DNA of 64,000 nucleotides, taken from the NCBI GenBank assembly GCA_030681195.1, contig JAUXXJ010000008.1, positions 186,001-250,000 of the forward strand, read 5' to 3'. Every line of letters begins with the position of its first letter. Position 1 is the first letter of the stretch. Both the position numbers and the translations under genes were made by a program. The stretch comes from Rhodocyclaceae bacterium. GTDB taxonomy: Bacteria > Pseudomonadota > Gammaproteobacteria > Burkholderiales > Rhodocyclaceae. Under the pieces are notes generated by a model. The model worked only from the letters and a program-made list of their open reading frames with translations. It did no database searches and was not told the DNA's origin. Shown in pieces: positions 8,105 through 17,273 of the stretch.

Positions 8105-9511
8105 TTATTGGTTGCGGGGCTTTTTCTTTGGCACGGGTTTTTTCTTGGCCTTCGCTACAGGCTTTTTCTTGGCCTTTGGTTTTTTGTTTGTGGCCTTGCT
8201 TTTGACGCTCGACTTCATTTTGGCTGTGGCTTTTTCCGGGCCGGGTCGGGGTAGGGCGTGTGCAATGGCATCCGGATTGGTCAGGCTGCCGGGGCGTGGC
8301 ACCAGCAGGTTGAATCCCGGTTTGATCTTCAGGCGCGGCGTGATGCCGTTGATTTGGCGCAGACGCCCTTCACTCAGTTTGTAACGTGCGGCGATTTTGG
8401 CCAGCGTGTCGCCCTTGGCCATGCGGTAGCTCTGCCAGTTCGACAGTGGTTTGTTCTCGGCGGCGTGTTGGGCCAGGTTGGCCAGGAAGGTGTCGACCTT
8501 GTCGGTCGGAATCAGCAGCGGTCCGGCCTGGTCTGCATTCATCACCGGGCGGTGGTAGGCCGGGTTCAGTAAGACGAACTCCTCGATGGTTATGCCTGCC
8601 AACTGGGCGGCAATCGAAACATCCATACGCTCGGGTTTTGTCACCGCTTCGAAATAGGGCTGGTTCGACAGCGGGGGGAGGGAAAAGTCAAAAAACTCGG
8701 GATGGGCGACGATGTTCTTGAGGGCTTGGAGCTTGGGTACGTAGTAGCGGGTCTCTGCAGGCATGGTCAGGCTGGCATAGTCTGTGGGCAAGTCCTTCGC
8801 CTGATTTTTGGCGATGGCGCGGGCCACCGCGTGTTCGCCCCAGTTGTAAGAAGCGAGGGCAAGGTGCCAGTCGCCGTGCATTTCGTAGATGTTCTTGAGG
8901 TAGGTGAGGGCGGCATCGGTGGAGGCGATGATGTCGCGGCGCTCATCCACCCACCAGTTCTGCGCCAGATCGTAGTTCTTGCCGGTTGATGGGATGAATT
9001 GCCACATGCCCATGGCGCGAGCAGGCGAGACGGCCTGCGGGTTGTAGGCGCTTTCCACCATCGGCAGCAGGGCCAGTTCGGTGGGCATGCCGCGCTTTTC
9101 GAGTTCTTCGACAATGTGGTGCAAATAACGACCACCGCGTTCGAAGATGCGCCGCAAGCCATCCGGCCGGTTGAGATACCAGGACTGGCGGTCAACCACC
9201 AGTGGGCCATGCAGGTCGGCCATGCCGAAGCCGTTGCGGATGCGTTGCCAGAGTTGGTCGGGCGGAACGGTCAGGTCGAGTAGCGGTGGTGCATGCTTCT
9301 CCGGCATGGCTTGCACCGGCAATGGCGCGGTGGGTAACGGGTCATGGAGCGCAGGGATAGCGGCGTTGGCGTGCGCTGGCGTGTGCAGGGCGGACGTTTC
9401 CGAGGTCGCTGGGTTTGCCGCCGGTTGTTGGGGGGCGATGGATGCGCAGCCGGTTAGCAGAAGCGCTCCCAACCAGATCAGGGCAGGGCGAAGTTGCAGC
9501 AGAGAATGCAT
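8105..9511 (-). CDS. mltD: Membrane-bound lytic murein transglycosylase D
   Basis: The 468-residue lipoprotein has a lipobox LLTGC with the acylated Cys at residue 22. A Pro/Ala-rich linker leads to an SLT catalytic domain containing LLPMVESAYNPQAVSP, where the Glu of VES is the expected catalytic acid, and AMGMWQFIPSTG. The GWGEHAV-like repeat of the MltD family follows. One LysM domain lies near residues 360-410 (KGDTLAKIAARYKLSEG to NLLVPRPG). It cleaves peptidoglycan glycan strands at the outer-membrane face. The last 45 residues are an extremely Lys/Pro/Ala-rich basic tail, which is unusual and could bind peptidoglycan acid groups or teichoic-like polymers. E. coli MltD has two LysM domains; only one is clear here. 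It is convergent with the ABC operon, 6 bases apart. Confidence 0.9.
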   Translation of the reverse strand: MHSLLQLRPALIWLGALLLTGCASIAPQQPAANPATSETSALHTPAHANAAIPALHDPLPTAPLPVQAMPEKHAPPLLDLTVPPDQLWQRIRNGFGMADLHGPLVVDRQSWYLNRPDGLRRIFERGGRYLHHIVEELEKRGMPTELALLPMVESAYNPQAVSPARAMGMWQFIPSTGKNYDLAQNWWVDERRDIIASTDAALTYLKNIYEMHGDWHLALASYNWGEHAVARAIAKNQAKDLPTDYASLTMPAETRYYVPKLQALKNIVAHPEFFDFSLPPLSNQPYFEAVTKPERMDVSIAAQLAGITIEEFVLLNPAYHRPVMNADQAGPLLIPTDKVDTFLANLAQHAAENKPLSNWQSYRMAKGDTLAKIAARYKLSEGRLRQINGITPRLKIKPGFNLLVPRPGSLTNPDAIAHALPRPGPEKATAKMKSSVKSKATNKKPKAKKKPVAKAKKKPVPKKKPRNQ

Positions 9512-9691
9512 GTGAGCTCACTTGAATCGCAAGCGGCGTAGTTTACACGCTAGGGGAAATGCAAACGGTCGCTTGTCGCTTTGACTTTTGGCGGACTTTC
9601 CCGTAAAAGTACAGTACGAAAGAAATATTGAATGCAGGCATGATTTAATGCGATGGCATTCAATCCGATAAAAAGACTTGAGGAGATACAG

Positions 9692-10696
9692 ATGAAATTA
9701 CGTTCACTTGTGATTGGTTTGACGGCAGCCACTTTTTCCCTCGCTGCTTTTGCCCAGCAGCCGATTGTTATTAAATTCAGTCACGTCGTTGCAGCCGATA
9801 CACCGAAAGGCAAGGGGGCTGACTTCTTCAAGCTGAAGGCGGAAGAACTGACCAAGGGCAAGGTCAAGGTCGAGGTTTATCACAACTCCACGCTCTACAA
9901 GGACAAGGAAGAGATGGAGGCGCTGCAACTGGGCGCCGTGCAGATGCTGGCGCCGTCGCTGGCCAAGTTCGGGCCGCTCGGCGTCAAGGAATTCGAAGTT
10001 TTCGATTTCCCTTTCATGTTCGACAACTACGAGCAACTGCGCAAGGTCACCAACGGCCCGATTGGCGCTTCGCTGCTGAAAAAGCTCGAAGGCCGGGGCA
10101 TCCTCGGCTTGGCGTATTGGGACAACGGTCTGAAGGTGATGAGCGCCAACAAGCCCTTGCGCAATCCCGAAGATTTTCGTGGCCTGAAGATGCGCATCCA
10201 GTCCTCCAACGTGCTTGATGCGCAAATGCGCGCCGTCAGCGCCCTGCCGCAGAAGATGGCCTTCTCCGAGGTCTATCAGGCGTTGCAGACCGGGGTGGTC
10301 GATGGTACCGAGAACCCGCCGTCCAACCTGTATACCCAGAAGATGCATGAGGTACAGAAGTATGTGACGCTTTCCGACCATGGCTATCTGGGCTATGCCG
10401 TCATCGTGAACAAGAAGTTCTGGGACGGCCTGCCGGCCGACATACGTCAGCAGCTGGATGTGGCGATGGAACAGTCGACGCGTTATGCCAATCAGATTGC
10501 ACAGGTGGAGAACGACACGGCGATGGAGAACGTGAAGAAGTCCGGCAAGAGCGAGATCATCACCCTGACGGCCGAGCAGAAGAAGGCCTGGAAGAAGGCC
10601 ATGTTCAAGGTGCATGATCAGATGTCCAGTCGCGTCGGCAAGGATTTGGTCGATGCGATCTACAAGGAAACTGGCTTCGACCCGAAGAAGCTCTGA
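9692..10696 (+). CDS. dctP: TRAP transporter periplasmic binding protein (DctP family)
   Basis: The protein has 334 residues with a Sec signal peptide ending near AAFAQQ. The mature DctP fold begins IKFSHVVAADTPKGKG. The conserved substrate-contact region MRIQSSNVLDAQMRA includes the arginine that normally grips the carboxylate, and GVVDGTENPPSN is also a family hallmark. It delivers C4-dicarboxylates or related organic acids to the DctQM permease encoded downstream. The ATG at 9692 is preferred over the upstream one at 9653 because GAGGAGA sits 5 to 6 bases before it and the signal peptide starts there. A strong hairpin follows the stop and probably raises DctP levels over DctQM. Confidence 0.9.
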   Translation: MKLRSLVIGLTAATFSLAAFAQQPIVIKFSHVVAADTPKGKGADFFKLKAEELTKGKVKVEVYHNSTLYKDKEEMEALQLGAVQMLAPSLAKFGPLGVKEFEVFDFPFMFDNYEQLRKVTNGPIGASLLKKLEGRGILGLAYWDNGLKVMSANKPLRNPEDFRGLKMRIQSSNVLDAQMRAVSALPQKMAFSEVYQALQTGVVDGTENPPSNLYTQKMHEVQKYVTLSDHGYLGYAVIVNKKFWDGLPADIRQQLDVAMEQSTRYANQIAQVENDTAMENVKKSGKSEIITLTAEQKKAWKKAMFKVHDQMSSRVGKDLVDAIYKETGFDPKKL

Positions 10697-10712
10697 TTCA
10701 AAGCCGATATTG

Positions 10713-10734
10713 ACGGGGCCCGCGTGGGCCCCGT
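10713..10734 (+). promoter_or_regulatory. Hairpin between dctP and dctQ (attenuator or mRNA stabiliser)
   Basis: A perfect 9-bp stem (ACGGGGCCC with GGGCCCCGT) closes a four-base GCGT loop and is followed by only two further T residues beyond the stem. It lies 16 bases after the dctP stop and just before the dctQ ribosome site. Such a structure either terminates part of the transcripts or protects the dctP message, giving more binding protein than permease. Confidence 0.75.
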
Positions 10735-10753
10735 TTCATATGGAGTGATGGCA

Positions 10754-11449
10754 ATGAAAATTCTCGACCATCTCGAGGAATGGATCGTGACCTTCCTCAT
10801 GGGCGCAGCGACGCTCATTATTTTTGTTTCCGTGATGCATCGCTATGCCTCCGGGATGGCGATTCCGGGCGTACAGGACTGGTTGATCGGTCTGAATGTT
10901 TCCTGGGCGCAGGAACTGTGCATCATCATGTTTGTCTGGATGGCCAAGTTCGGTGCGGCGTATGGCGTGCGCACCGGCATCCACGTCGGCGTGGATGTCG
11001 TGGTTAACCGCCTGGAAGATCGTATGCGCAGAAAGTTTATCGTCTTCGGCCTGCTGGCCGGCGCCTTGTTTACGGGCATCATCGGCTCACTGGGCGCGCA
11101 TTTCGTTTGGGAAAACGGCGCGCACTACAGTTTCTTCAAATTTTTCGGCATGGAAATGGGTGATCTCTACGAGGGACCGACCACCCCGGATCTGGAGTGG
11201 CCGACCTGGATCGTTTATTCCGCTATTCCGCTGGGTTCCTTCCTGATGTGCTTCCGTTTCCTGCAGGTGACGGTCAGTTTCATCCGCACCGGCGAGTTGC
11301 CGCATCACGACCATGGTCACGTTGACGGCATTGAGGAAGAAAATCTGCCGGTGGATGCCAACCCCTACGGGATGGACGACGATCTGCATATGCGTGATCT
11401 CAAGCACAAGCGCATGGCTGACAGGGCTGAGAAGGGAGAAGGCAAATGA
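10754..11449 (+). CDS. dctQ: TRAP transporter small permease subunit (DctQ family)
   Basis: The 231-residue protein has four membrane helices, starting with TFLMGAATLIIFVSVMHRY. The DctQ core WAQELCIIMFVWMAKFGAAY is followed by the usual RTGIHVGVD. The C-terminal 55 residues are hydrophilic and rich in His, Asp and Glu (HHDHGHVDG), longer than in most DctQ proteins. It pairs with DctM in the inner membrane. The ATG at 10754 is chosen because GGAG at 10742-10745 gives an 8-base spacing; the ATG at 10748 would leave only 2. The gene overlaps dctM as ATGA. Confidence 0.87.
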   Translation: MKILDHLEEWIVTFLMGAATLIIFVSVMHRYASGMAIPGVQDWLIGLNVSWAQELCIIMFVWMAKFGAAYGVRTGIHVGVDVVVNRLEDRMRRKFIVFGLLAGALFTGIIGSLGAHFVWENGAHYSFFKFFGMEMGDLYEGPTTPDLEWPTWIVYSAIPLGSFLMCFRFLQVTVSFIRTGELPHHDHGHVDGIEEENLPVDANPYGMDDDLHMRDLKHKRMADRAEKGEGK

Positions 11450-12729
11450 GCGCAGCTGTCATCTTCCTGATGCTGGCCTTGCTGATGCTCACCGGCATGC
11501 CGGTGTCGATCTCGCTGGGCCTGACGGTACTGACCTTCCTGTTCGCCTTTACCGATGTGCCGCTCGAAGCGGTGGCGTTGAAGCTGTTTACCGGCATCGA
11601 GAAGTTTGAAATCATGGCGATCCCGTTCTTCATTCTTGCCGGCAACTTCCTCACCCATGGCGGCGTGGCGCGGCGCATGATCAATTTCGCTACCTCGATG
11701 GTCGGCCACTTCCGCGGTGGCCTGGGCATGAGTTCGGTGTTTGCCTGCGCCTTGTTTGCGGCGGTTTCGGGGTCCAGCCCGGCCACCGTGGTGGCGATCG
11801 GCTCGATCATGTTGCCGGCGATGGTCAGGGCGGGTTATCCGAAGAAATTCGGGGTCGGCGTCATCGCTTCCGGTGGTGGATTGGGCATCCTGATCCCGCC
11901 CTCGATCGTCATGGTGATGTATGCAGTATCGACCAACAGCTCGATCGGTGCGCTGTTCATCGCCGGCGTGATTCCTGGCCTGCTGTTGGCCTTCATGCTG
12001 GGTTTTACCACCTGGTGGGTGGCGCGCAAGGGCAATTACCCGCGCGAGCCGGAGCATTCGTGGGGTGAGCGCTTTGTCGCCTTCCGCAAGGCGATCTGGG
12101 GTTTGCTGCTGATTGTCGTGGTCATCGGCGGCATCTACAGCGGCTTGTTCACGCCGACCGAAGCGGCGGCGATGAGCGCGGTTTACGCCTTCATCATCGC
12201 TGTGTTCGTGTACAAGGACCTGAAAATGTCCGATGTGCCGAAGGTGCTGCTGAACTCGGCGAACATGAGCGCGATGCTGCTCTACATCATCACCAACGCG
12301 GTCCTGTTCTCGTTCATCCTCACCAACGAACAGATTCCGCAGGGCATCGCCGAATGGATTCAGAATTCGGGCATGGGCGTGATCGGCTTCCTGATCGCTG
12401 TCAACATTCTGTTGCTGATCATGGGCAGCTTCATGGAACCCTCGTCGATCATTCTGATCACGGCGCCGATCCTGTTCCCGATCGCCATGAAGCTGGGCAT
12501 CGATCCGATCCACTTCGGCATCATGATCACGGTGAACATGGAGATTGGCATGATTACGCCGCCGGTCGGCCTCAATCTCTACGTGGCGAGCGGCATCGCG
12601 AAGATGGGACTGACCGACTGCTCGAAGGCGGTGTGGCCCTGGTTGCTGACGATGCTGATCTTCCTGATGATCATCACCTACGTGCCGGTTGTTACGACCT
12701 GGCTGCCGACAACGCTGGGCATGATGTAG
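11446..12729 (+). CDS. dctM: TRAP transporter large permease subunit (DctM family)
   Basis: The 427-residue protein has about twelve membrane helices. Recognisable DctM features include LTGMPVSISLGL near the start, the AVSGSSPATVVAIGSIMLPAM region, GGGLGILIPPSIVMVMYAV, and the late TPPVGLNLYVASG segment. It forms the sodium-driven channel with DctQ and takes substrate from DctP. The length is normal for the family. A terminator-like hairpin lies just downstream, so the operon is dctP-dctQ-dctM only. A long open frame on the opposite strand here is a codon-bias shadow. Confidence 0.92.
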   Translation: MSAAVIFLMLALLMLTGMPVSISLGLTVLTFLFAFTDVPLEAVALKLFTGIEKFEIMAIPFFILAGNFLTHGGVARRMINFATSMVGHFRGGLGMSSVFACALFAAVSGSSPATVVAIGSIMLPAMVRAGYPKKFGVGVIASGGGLGILIPPSIVMVMYAVSTNSSIGALFIAGVIPGLLLAFMLGFTTWWVARKGNYPREPEHSWGERFVAFRKAIWGLLLIVVVIGGIYSGLFTPTEAAAMSAVYAFIIAVFVYKDLKMSDVPKVLLNSANMSAMLLYIITNAVLFSFILTNEQIPQGIAEWIQNSGMGVIGFLIAVNILLLIMGSFMEPSSIILITAPILFPIAMKLGIDPIHFGIMITVNMEIGMITPPVGLNLYVASGIAKMGLTDCSKAVWPWLLTMLIFLMIITYVPVVTTWLPTTLGMM

Positions 12730-12748
12730 CGGCCCATCTTCTGCCCCA

Positions 12749-12774
12749 AGCTCGGTCCTGCGCCGGGCTTTTTT
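12749..12774 (+). terminator. Intrinsic terminator after dctM
   Basis: A 7-bp stem (AGCTCGG with CCGGGCT, one G-U pair) with a seven-base loop is followed by a run of six T residues. It lies 19 bases after the dctM stop and separates the TRAP operon from ndk. Confidence 0.7.
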
Positions 12775-12856
12775 CCGCCTGCTCGGCGGGTTGCGGGGCA
12801 ATCTGGGCTAAAATCCGCAGCCCTTTGTTTTACTTATCAATCTGCTGGAGAAAAGC

Positions 12857-13276
12857 ATGGCCGTTGAGCGCACCCTGTCGATTATCAAACCCGATGCCGT
12901 TGCCAAGAATGTAATTGGCAAAATTTATTCCCGTTTCGAAACCAACGGTCTGAAGATCGTGGCTTCCCGCATGGCCTGGCTGTCCGAGCGCGAAGCCGGC
13001 GGCTTTTACGCTGTTCACAAGGAACGCCCCTTCTTCAAGGATCTCGTTCAATTCATGATCTCCGGCCCGGTGATGATTCAGGTACTGGAAGGCGAAAACG
13101 CCATCGCCAAGAACCGTGATCTGATGGGCGCCACCGACCCGAAGAAGGCCGAGAAAGGCACGATCCGTGCCGATTTCGCCGAGAGCATCGACGCCAATGC
13201 CGTGCATGGTTCCGATGGCCCGGATACCGCCAAGGTCGAGATTGCCTACTTCTTCCCGGCACTGAATGTTTTCTGA
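12857..13276 (+). CDS. ndk: Nucleoside-diphosphate kinase
   Basis: The 139-residue enzyme balances nucleoside triphosphate pools by a ping-pong reaction through a phosphohistidine. It starts with the family signature [15 protein letters not shown], and the catalytic His117 is in NAVHGSDG. The length matches bacterial Ndk. A ribosome site CTGGAGAAAAG precedes the ATG. A TAAAAT hexamer at 12809-12814 is a possible -10 box, though no good -35 is seen at the right distance. It starts the conserved ndk-rlmN-pilW-rodZ-ispG-hisS block. Confidence 0.96.
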   Translation: MAVERTLSIIKPDAVAKNVIGKIYSRFETNGLKIVASRMAWLSEREAGGFYAVHKERPFFKDLVQFMISGPVMIQVLEGENAIAKNRDLMGATDPKKAEKGTIRADFAESIDANAVHGSDGPDTAKVEIAYFFPALNVF

Positions 13277-13289
13277 GTAATCATTGGAC

Positions 13290-14414
13290 ATGGTCAATCT
13301 GCTCGACTTCGATGCTGACAGCCTGACGGCCTGGTTCGCCGCGAGAGGGGAAAAGCCTTTTCGCGCGCGCCAGGTGTTGCGCTGGATACATCGCTTTGGC
13401 GTCGATAATTTCGAGCAGATGACCGATGTGGCCAAATCCCTGCGGGCCATTCTGGCGACCGATGCCGAGGTTCGCGGGCCGGTGCCGATCCGTGATAGCA
13501 CGGCGACCGATGGCACGCGCAAGTGGCTTTTGGACGTGGGCAGTACGAATGCCGTCGAGACGGTTTTCATCCCCGAGGCGAATCGTGGCACCTTGTGCAT
13601 TTCCAGCCAGGTGGGTTGTGCGCTGGAATGCTCGTTCTGTTCCACCGGCAAACAGGGGTTCAATCGCAACCTGTCGACGGCCGAGATCATCGGCCAGTTG
13701 TGGCATGCCAATCGTGTCCTGGGGGCCGTCAAGCAGCCGGGCGTGGGCGACAGTGGTGAGCGCGTCATCAGCAATGTCGTGATGATGGGCATGGGCGAGC
13801 CGCTGGCCAATTACGACAATACGGTGGCGGCGCTGCGCCTGATGCTGGACGACAATGCCTACGGCTTGTCGCGCCGGCGTGTGACGGTGTCGACGGCCGG
13901 CATGGTGCCCGCCATCGACCGTTTGCGCGAAGATGTGCCGGTGGCGCTGGCGGTATCGCTACATGCCCCGACCGATGCGCTGCGCGACGAACTGGTGCCG
14001 CTCAATCGCAAGTATCCACTCAAGGAATTACTGGCGGCCTGCCAGCGCTACCTCGACAAGGCACCGCGCGATTTCATCACCTTTGAATATGTGCTGATCG
14101 CAGGTGTCAATGACCGTGAGGCCGATGCACGCGCCTTGCTCAAGCTCGTTCGCGACGTGCCCTGCAAGTTCAATCTGATCCCGTTCAATCCATTCCCGGG
14201 TTCGGCTTATCGCAAGCCTGCGGCAGAGCAGGTACGGCGCTTTCAGGAAGCCCTCATGCAGGCCGATATCGTGACGACCGTGCGCAAGACGCGCGGGGAT
14301 GACATTGATGCGGCGTGTGGACAGTTGGCCGGGCAGGTGAAGGACCGGACGCGGCGTCACTCTGTTCAGGTCATTTCACGCCAAACGCCGCAAACCGAGG
14401 AGTTGAATGCATGA
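13290..14414 (+). CDS. rlmN: Dual-specificity 23S rRNA / tRNA m2A methyltransferase RlmN
   Basis: The 374-residue radical-SAM enzyme methylates C2 of A2503 in 23S rRNA and of A37 in some tRNAs. The 4Fe-4S cluster motif CxxxCxxC is at Cys110, Cys114 and Cys117 ([17 protein letters not shown]). [15 protein letters not shown] and STAGMVPAI are also family hallmarks. The C-terminal [17 protein letters not shown] carries the second catalytic cysteine. The ATG at 13290 is taken as the start; an in-frame TTG at 13284 is possible. It is 13 bases after ndk and overlaps pilW as ATGA. Confidence 0.95.
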   Translation: MVNLLDFDADSLTAWFAARGEKPFRARQVLRWIHRFGVDNFEQMTDVAKSLRAILATDAEVRGPVPIRDSTATDGTRKWLLDVGSTNAVETVFIPEANRGTLCISSQVGCALECSFCSTGKQGFNRNLSTAEIIGQLWHANRVLGAVKQPGVGDSGERVISNVVMMGMGEPLANYDNTVAALRLMLDDNAYGLSRRRVTVSTAGMVPAIDRLREDVPVALAVSLHAPTDALRDELVPLNRKYPLKELLAACQRYLDKAPRDFITFEYVLIAGVNDREADARALLKLVRDVPCKFNLIPFNPFPGSAYRKPAAEQVRRFQEALMQADIVTTVRKTRGDDIDAACGQLAGQVKDRTRRHSVQVISRQTPQTEELNA

Positions 14415-15211
14415 CGATCCGAGTATTTTTGTCTGCGTTTGTGGTGTTTCTGGTGGGATGCGCAACGCCAGGGGCGCGCTCGCCCCACAGCGAGTCTGCC
14501 AGTGTGGAACTGCCTGTTTCGCGACAGGCGACAAGTAATGACCGGCAGCAGAGTGCCAAGGTTCATGCTGAATTGGGGCAGCTTTATCTGCAGCAGGGCA
14601 GTTATGAGGTGGCGCTTGATGAGGCCCGAATCGCCCTGGAGTCGGATGTCTCTTATGCGCCTGCGCATAACCTGCGCGGTTTGGCTTACATGGCCATAGG
14701 TAAAAATGCCTTGGCTGAGGAGAGCTTTCGCCGTGCATTGAGCCTGGCGCGCAACGATCCGGAAATCAACAATGATTTTGGTTGGTTCCTTTGCCAGACC
14801 GGGCGTCCGAAGGACTCGATTGAGATGTTCCAGGTCGCCATTGGCAATCCGCTTTATAACGCTCCTGTCAGAGCCTTGGCGAATGCCGGGATTTGTTCAT
14901 TGCGTTATCAGGCTGACCGTGAGGCAGAGAGCTACTTTCTGCGTGTCATTCGCTTGGACCGTAAGCATATAACCGCCCTTTACTGGCTTGCCGACATTGC
15001 CTACCGGGGCAATCGCTATGCGGATGCGCAGATGCGCCTCAAGGAGCTTCATGTGGCCATTGAACCGCTGGCGCAGTCGGCTTGGCTGGCCTTGCGCCTG
15101 GCACGCAAGATGGGCGACCGCGATGAAGAGGCCCGCATGCTGGGCATCATGCGACGCAAATATCGCGATTCGCCCGAACACCAAAAGTTGTCGCGTGGAG
15201 AGTTTGATTGA
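14411..15211 (+). CDS. pilW: Type IV pilus biogenesis lipoprotein PilW/PilF (TPR protein)
   Basis: The 266-residue lipoprotein has a lipobox FLVGC with Cys17 as the acylation site. At least four TPR-like repeats run from about residue 55, for example [20 protein letters not shown] and [19 protein letters not shown]. PilF/PilW proteins guide secretin PilQ to the outer membrane. The position between rlmN and rodZ is the standard betaproteobacterial location. The ATG overlaps the rlmN stop. FimV, another pilus-related protein, is encoded at 27.7 kb in this window. Confidence 0.88.
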   Translation: MTIRVFLSAFVVFLVGCATPGARSPHSESASVELPVSRQATSNDRQQSAKVHAELGQLYLQQGSYEVALDEARIALESDVSYAPAHNLRGLAYMAIGKNALAEESFRRALSLARNDPEINNDFGWFLCQTGRPKDSIEMFQVAIGNPLYNAPVRALANAGICSLRYQADREAESYFLRVIRLDRKHITALYWLADIAYRGNRYADAQMRLKELHVAIEPLAQSAWLALRLARKMGDRDEEARMLGIMRRKYRDSPEHQKLSRGEFD

Positions 15212-16044
15212 GCGATAGCAATAACATGGCAGAAGCGTTACCAGAGGAAATCTTGGTTGAAGCGGTTGCTGATGCGCCGGTCGTCCAGCAAGCCTCCGTC
15301 GGGCAGCAACTGCGTGCCGCGCGACTGGAAGCAAAGCTGTCCATTACCGATGTGGCCCAGACGCTGAAGTTCAGTCCTCGTCAGATTGAGCTGCTTGAGC
15401 TGGATGACCATGCCGCCTTGCCGGGCATGACGATTGTTCGTGGCTTTGTGCGCAGCTATTCACGCTTGCTCAAGCTGGATACGGATGCACTGTTGAAAAT
15501 GTTGGATGCCGCTTCACCGGTAGTGATGGCCGATGTTCGCCCACCTGATAATATGGGCTTGGCGGGTGTTGAGGGCGACCGGCAACAAGTTGGCCCTTTG
15601 GCGTCGCTGGCCATTGTGGTTTTGTTGGCCGCACTGATGTTGGCAGGGTGGCATTTCTTTGGCCCCAAGCCCGTGACGTCCAATCATCCTGTGGCCGCTT
15701 CTGCGCCTGCGACGATTACGCCCATGCCGGTGGTTTCACCACAGCCTGCGCAACCCGATGCGGCGCTGGGCGTTGCGCCGTCCACAGCATCTGAGCAAGC
15801 AGTCGCTGCCCCTGTGTTGGCATTTGTGTTTGAAGGCCGTTCCTGGCTTGAGGTCGTTGATGCCGATGCAAAGGTTGTGCATAGTGCTGAAAATCAGCCG
15901 GGCACACAGCTTTCTTTGGCAGGCAAGCCACCTTTCGAACTCGTGGTGGGCAACGCCACCAAGGTGAAACTGACGTATGGTGAGCGTGTGATCGACCTGC
16001 TGCCCTACACCCGTGCGGATGTTGCCCGGCTGAAAGTCGAGTGA
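15208..16044 (+). CDS. RodZ-like helix-turn-helix membrane protein
   Basis: The 278-residue bitopic protein has an HTH_25 domain at about 29-95 ([20 protein letters not shown] to [12 protein letters not shown]). A single membrane helix lies at about 131-151 ([20 protein letters not shown]). A Pro/Ala-rich periplasmic linker leads to a DUF4115 domain at about 205-277, beginning [15 protein letters not shown]. RodZ links MreB filaments to the cell-wall elongation machinery. The TTG start at 15208 overlaps the pilW stop as TTGA and has GGAG 8 bases upstream; the ATG at 15226 is an alternative. Confidence 0.85.
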   Translation: MSDSNNMAEALPEEILVEAVADAPVVQQASVGQQLRAARLEAKLSITDVAQTLKFSPRQIELLELDDHAALPGMTIVRGFVRSYSRLLKLDTDALLKMLDAASPVVMADVRPPDNMGLAGVEGDRQQVGPLASLAIVVLLAALMLAGWHFFGPKPVTSNHPVAASAPATITPMPVVSPQPAQPDAALGVAPSTASEQAVAAPVLAFVFEGRSWLEVVDADAKVVHSAENQPGTQLSLAGKPPFELVVGNATKVKLTYGERVIDLLPYTRADVARLKVE

Positions 16045-17273
16045 TGACGGCAGGATGCCCTGTGCGCCGCGCAACGCGCCGCGTGATGGTTGGAAATGTC
16101 GGCGTTGGCGGGACGGCACCCGTGGTTATTCAGTCGATGACCAACACGGACACGGCTGATGTATTTGGTACGGCGCAGCAGGTGGCCGAGTTGTATCGTG
16201 CCGGCTCCGAGATCGTGCGCATTACCGTGAATACCCGCGAAGCCGCAGCGGCTGTGCCCAAGATCAAGGAGCGGCTGGCGCAACTGAATCTGGATGTGCC
16301 GCTGGTCGGCGATTTTCACTTCAACGGCCACAAATTGCTGACCGAGGTGCCGGAGTGCGCGGCTGCGCTCGACAAGCTGCGCATCAATCCCGGCAACGTC
16401 GGCAAGGGCGCACGCCGCGATGAGCAGTTCGCCAGCCTGATCGAGATTGCTTGCAAATACCAAAAGCCGGTGCGCATCGGGGTGAACTGGGGCAGCCTTG
16501 ACCAGAGCCTGCTGGCGCGCCTGATGGACGAGAATGCCAAGCGCGCTGAACCGAAAGACGCCACCGGCCTGATGCGCGAGGCGATGGTGACGTCGGCGCT
16601 CGAATCGGCGGCACAGGCCGAATCGTTGGGCCTGCCGGGCGATGCCATCATCCTGTCCTGCAAGGTCTCGGGCGTGCAGGATCTGATCGCCATCTATCGC
16701 GATCTGTCAGTGCGCAGCGACTATCCCTTGCACCTCGGTCTGACCGAAGCCGGCATGGGCAGCAAGGGCATCGTCGCCTCGACGGCGGCGCTGGCCGTGC
16801 TGCTGCAGGAAGGCATCGGCGACACCATTCGCATTTCGTTGACGCCTGAGCCGGGCGGCGATCGCACGCGCGAAGTGGTGGTAGCGCAGGAAATTTTGCA
16901 GACCATGGGCCTGCGGGCCTTTGTGCCGATGGTCGTGGCTTGTCCCGGTTGCGGTCGCACCACCAGCACCGTGTTTCAGGAACTGGCGCAGGACATCCAG
17001 ACCTACGTGCGGGCGCGCATGCCCGAGTGGCAGCTGCGCCACCAGGGCGTGGAGAACATGACGCTGGCCGTGATGGGCTGTGTGGTGAATGGCCCTGGCG
17101 AGAGCAAGCATGCCAATCTTGGCATTTCCCTGCCCGGCACCGGTGAGGAGCCGGTTGCACCGGTCTATGCCGATGGCGAACGCATCACTACCCTGCGCGG
17201 TGAAAATATCGCTGCCGAATTCCGCAACATGATCGACGCTTACGTCGAGAAGACTTACGCAAAATATTCATGA
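16044..17273 (+). CDS. ispG: 4-hydroxy-3-methylbut-2-en-1-yl diphosphate synthase (flavodoxin)
   Basis: The 409-residue enzyme of the MEP isoprenoid pathway converts ME-cPP to HMBPP with a 4Fe-4S cluster. It has the N-terminal signature [11 protein letters not shown], the TIM-barrel core, and the C-terminal cluster cysteines in [15 protein letters not shown] and [10 protein letters not shown]. It is about 40 residues longer than E. coli IspG because of inserts typical of beta- and deltaproteobacteria. A GTG at 16041 overlapping the previous stop is an equally possible start. It overlaps hisS as ATGA. Confidence 0.95.
   Translation: MTAGCPVRRATRRVMVGNVGVGGTAPVVIQSMTNTDTADVFGTAQQVAELYRAGSEIVRITVNTREAAAAVPKIKERLAQLNLDVPLVGDFHFNGHKLLTEVPECAAALDKLRINPGNVGKGARRDEQFASLIEIACKYQKPVRIGVNWGSLDQSLLARLMDENAKRAEPKDATGLMREAMVTSALESAAQAESLGLPGDAIILSCKVSGVQDLIAIYRDLSVRSDYPLHLGLTEAGMGSKGIVASTAALAVLLQEGIGDTIRISLTPEPGGDRTREVVVAQEILQTMGLRAFVPMVVACPGCGRTTSTVFQELAQDIQTYVRARMPEWQLRHQGVENMTLAVMGCVVNGPGESKHANLGISLPGTGEEPVAPVYADGERITTLRGENIAAEFRNMIDAYVEKTYAKYS

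Noticed and set aside
11365-12801. 478-codon frame opposite dctM
   Set aside because: Composition is His/Arg/Asp/Gln-rich as expected from the antisense of a membrane gene with high GC third positions; no domain.
16094-16118. A 22/25 match to the dispersed motif inside ispG
   Set aside because: It encodes the conserved N-terminal NVGVGGTAP region that IspG proteins share anyway, so similarity may be forced by the protein. Left out of the copy count.
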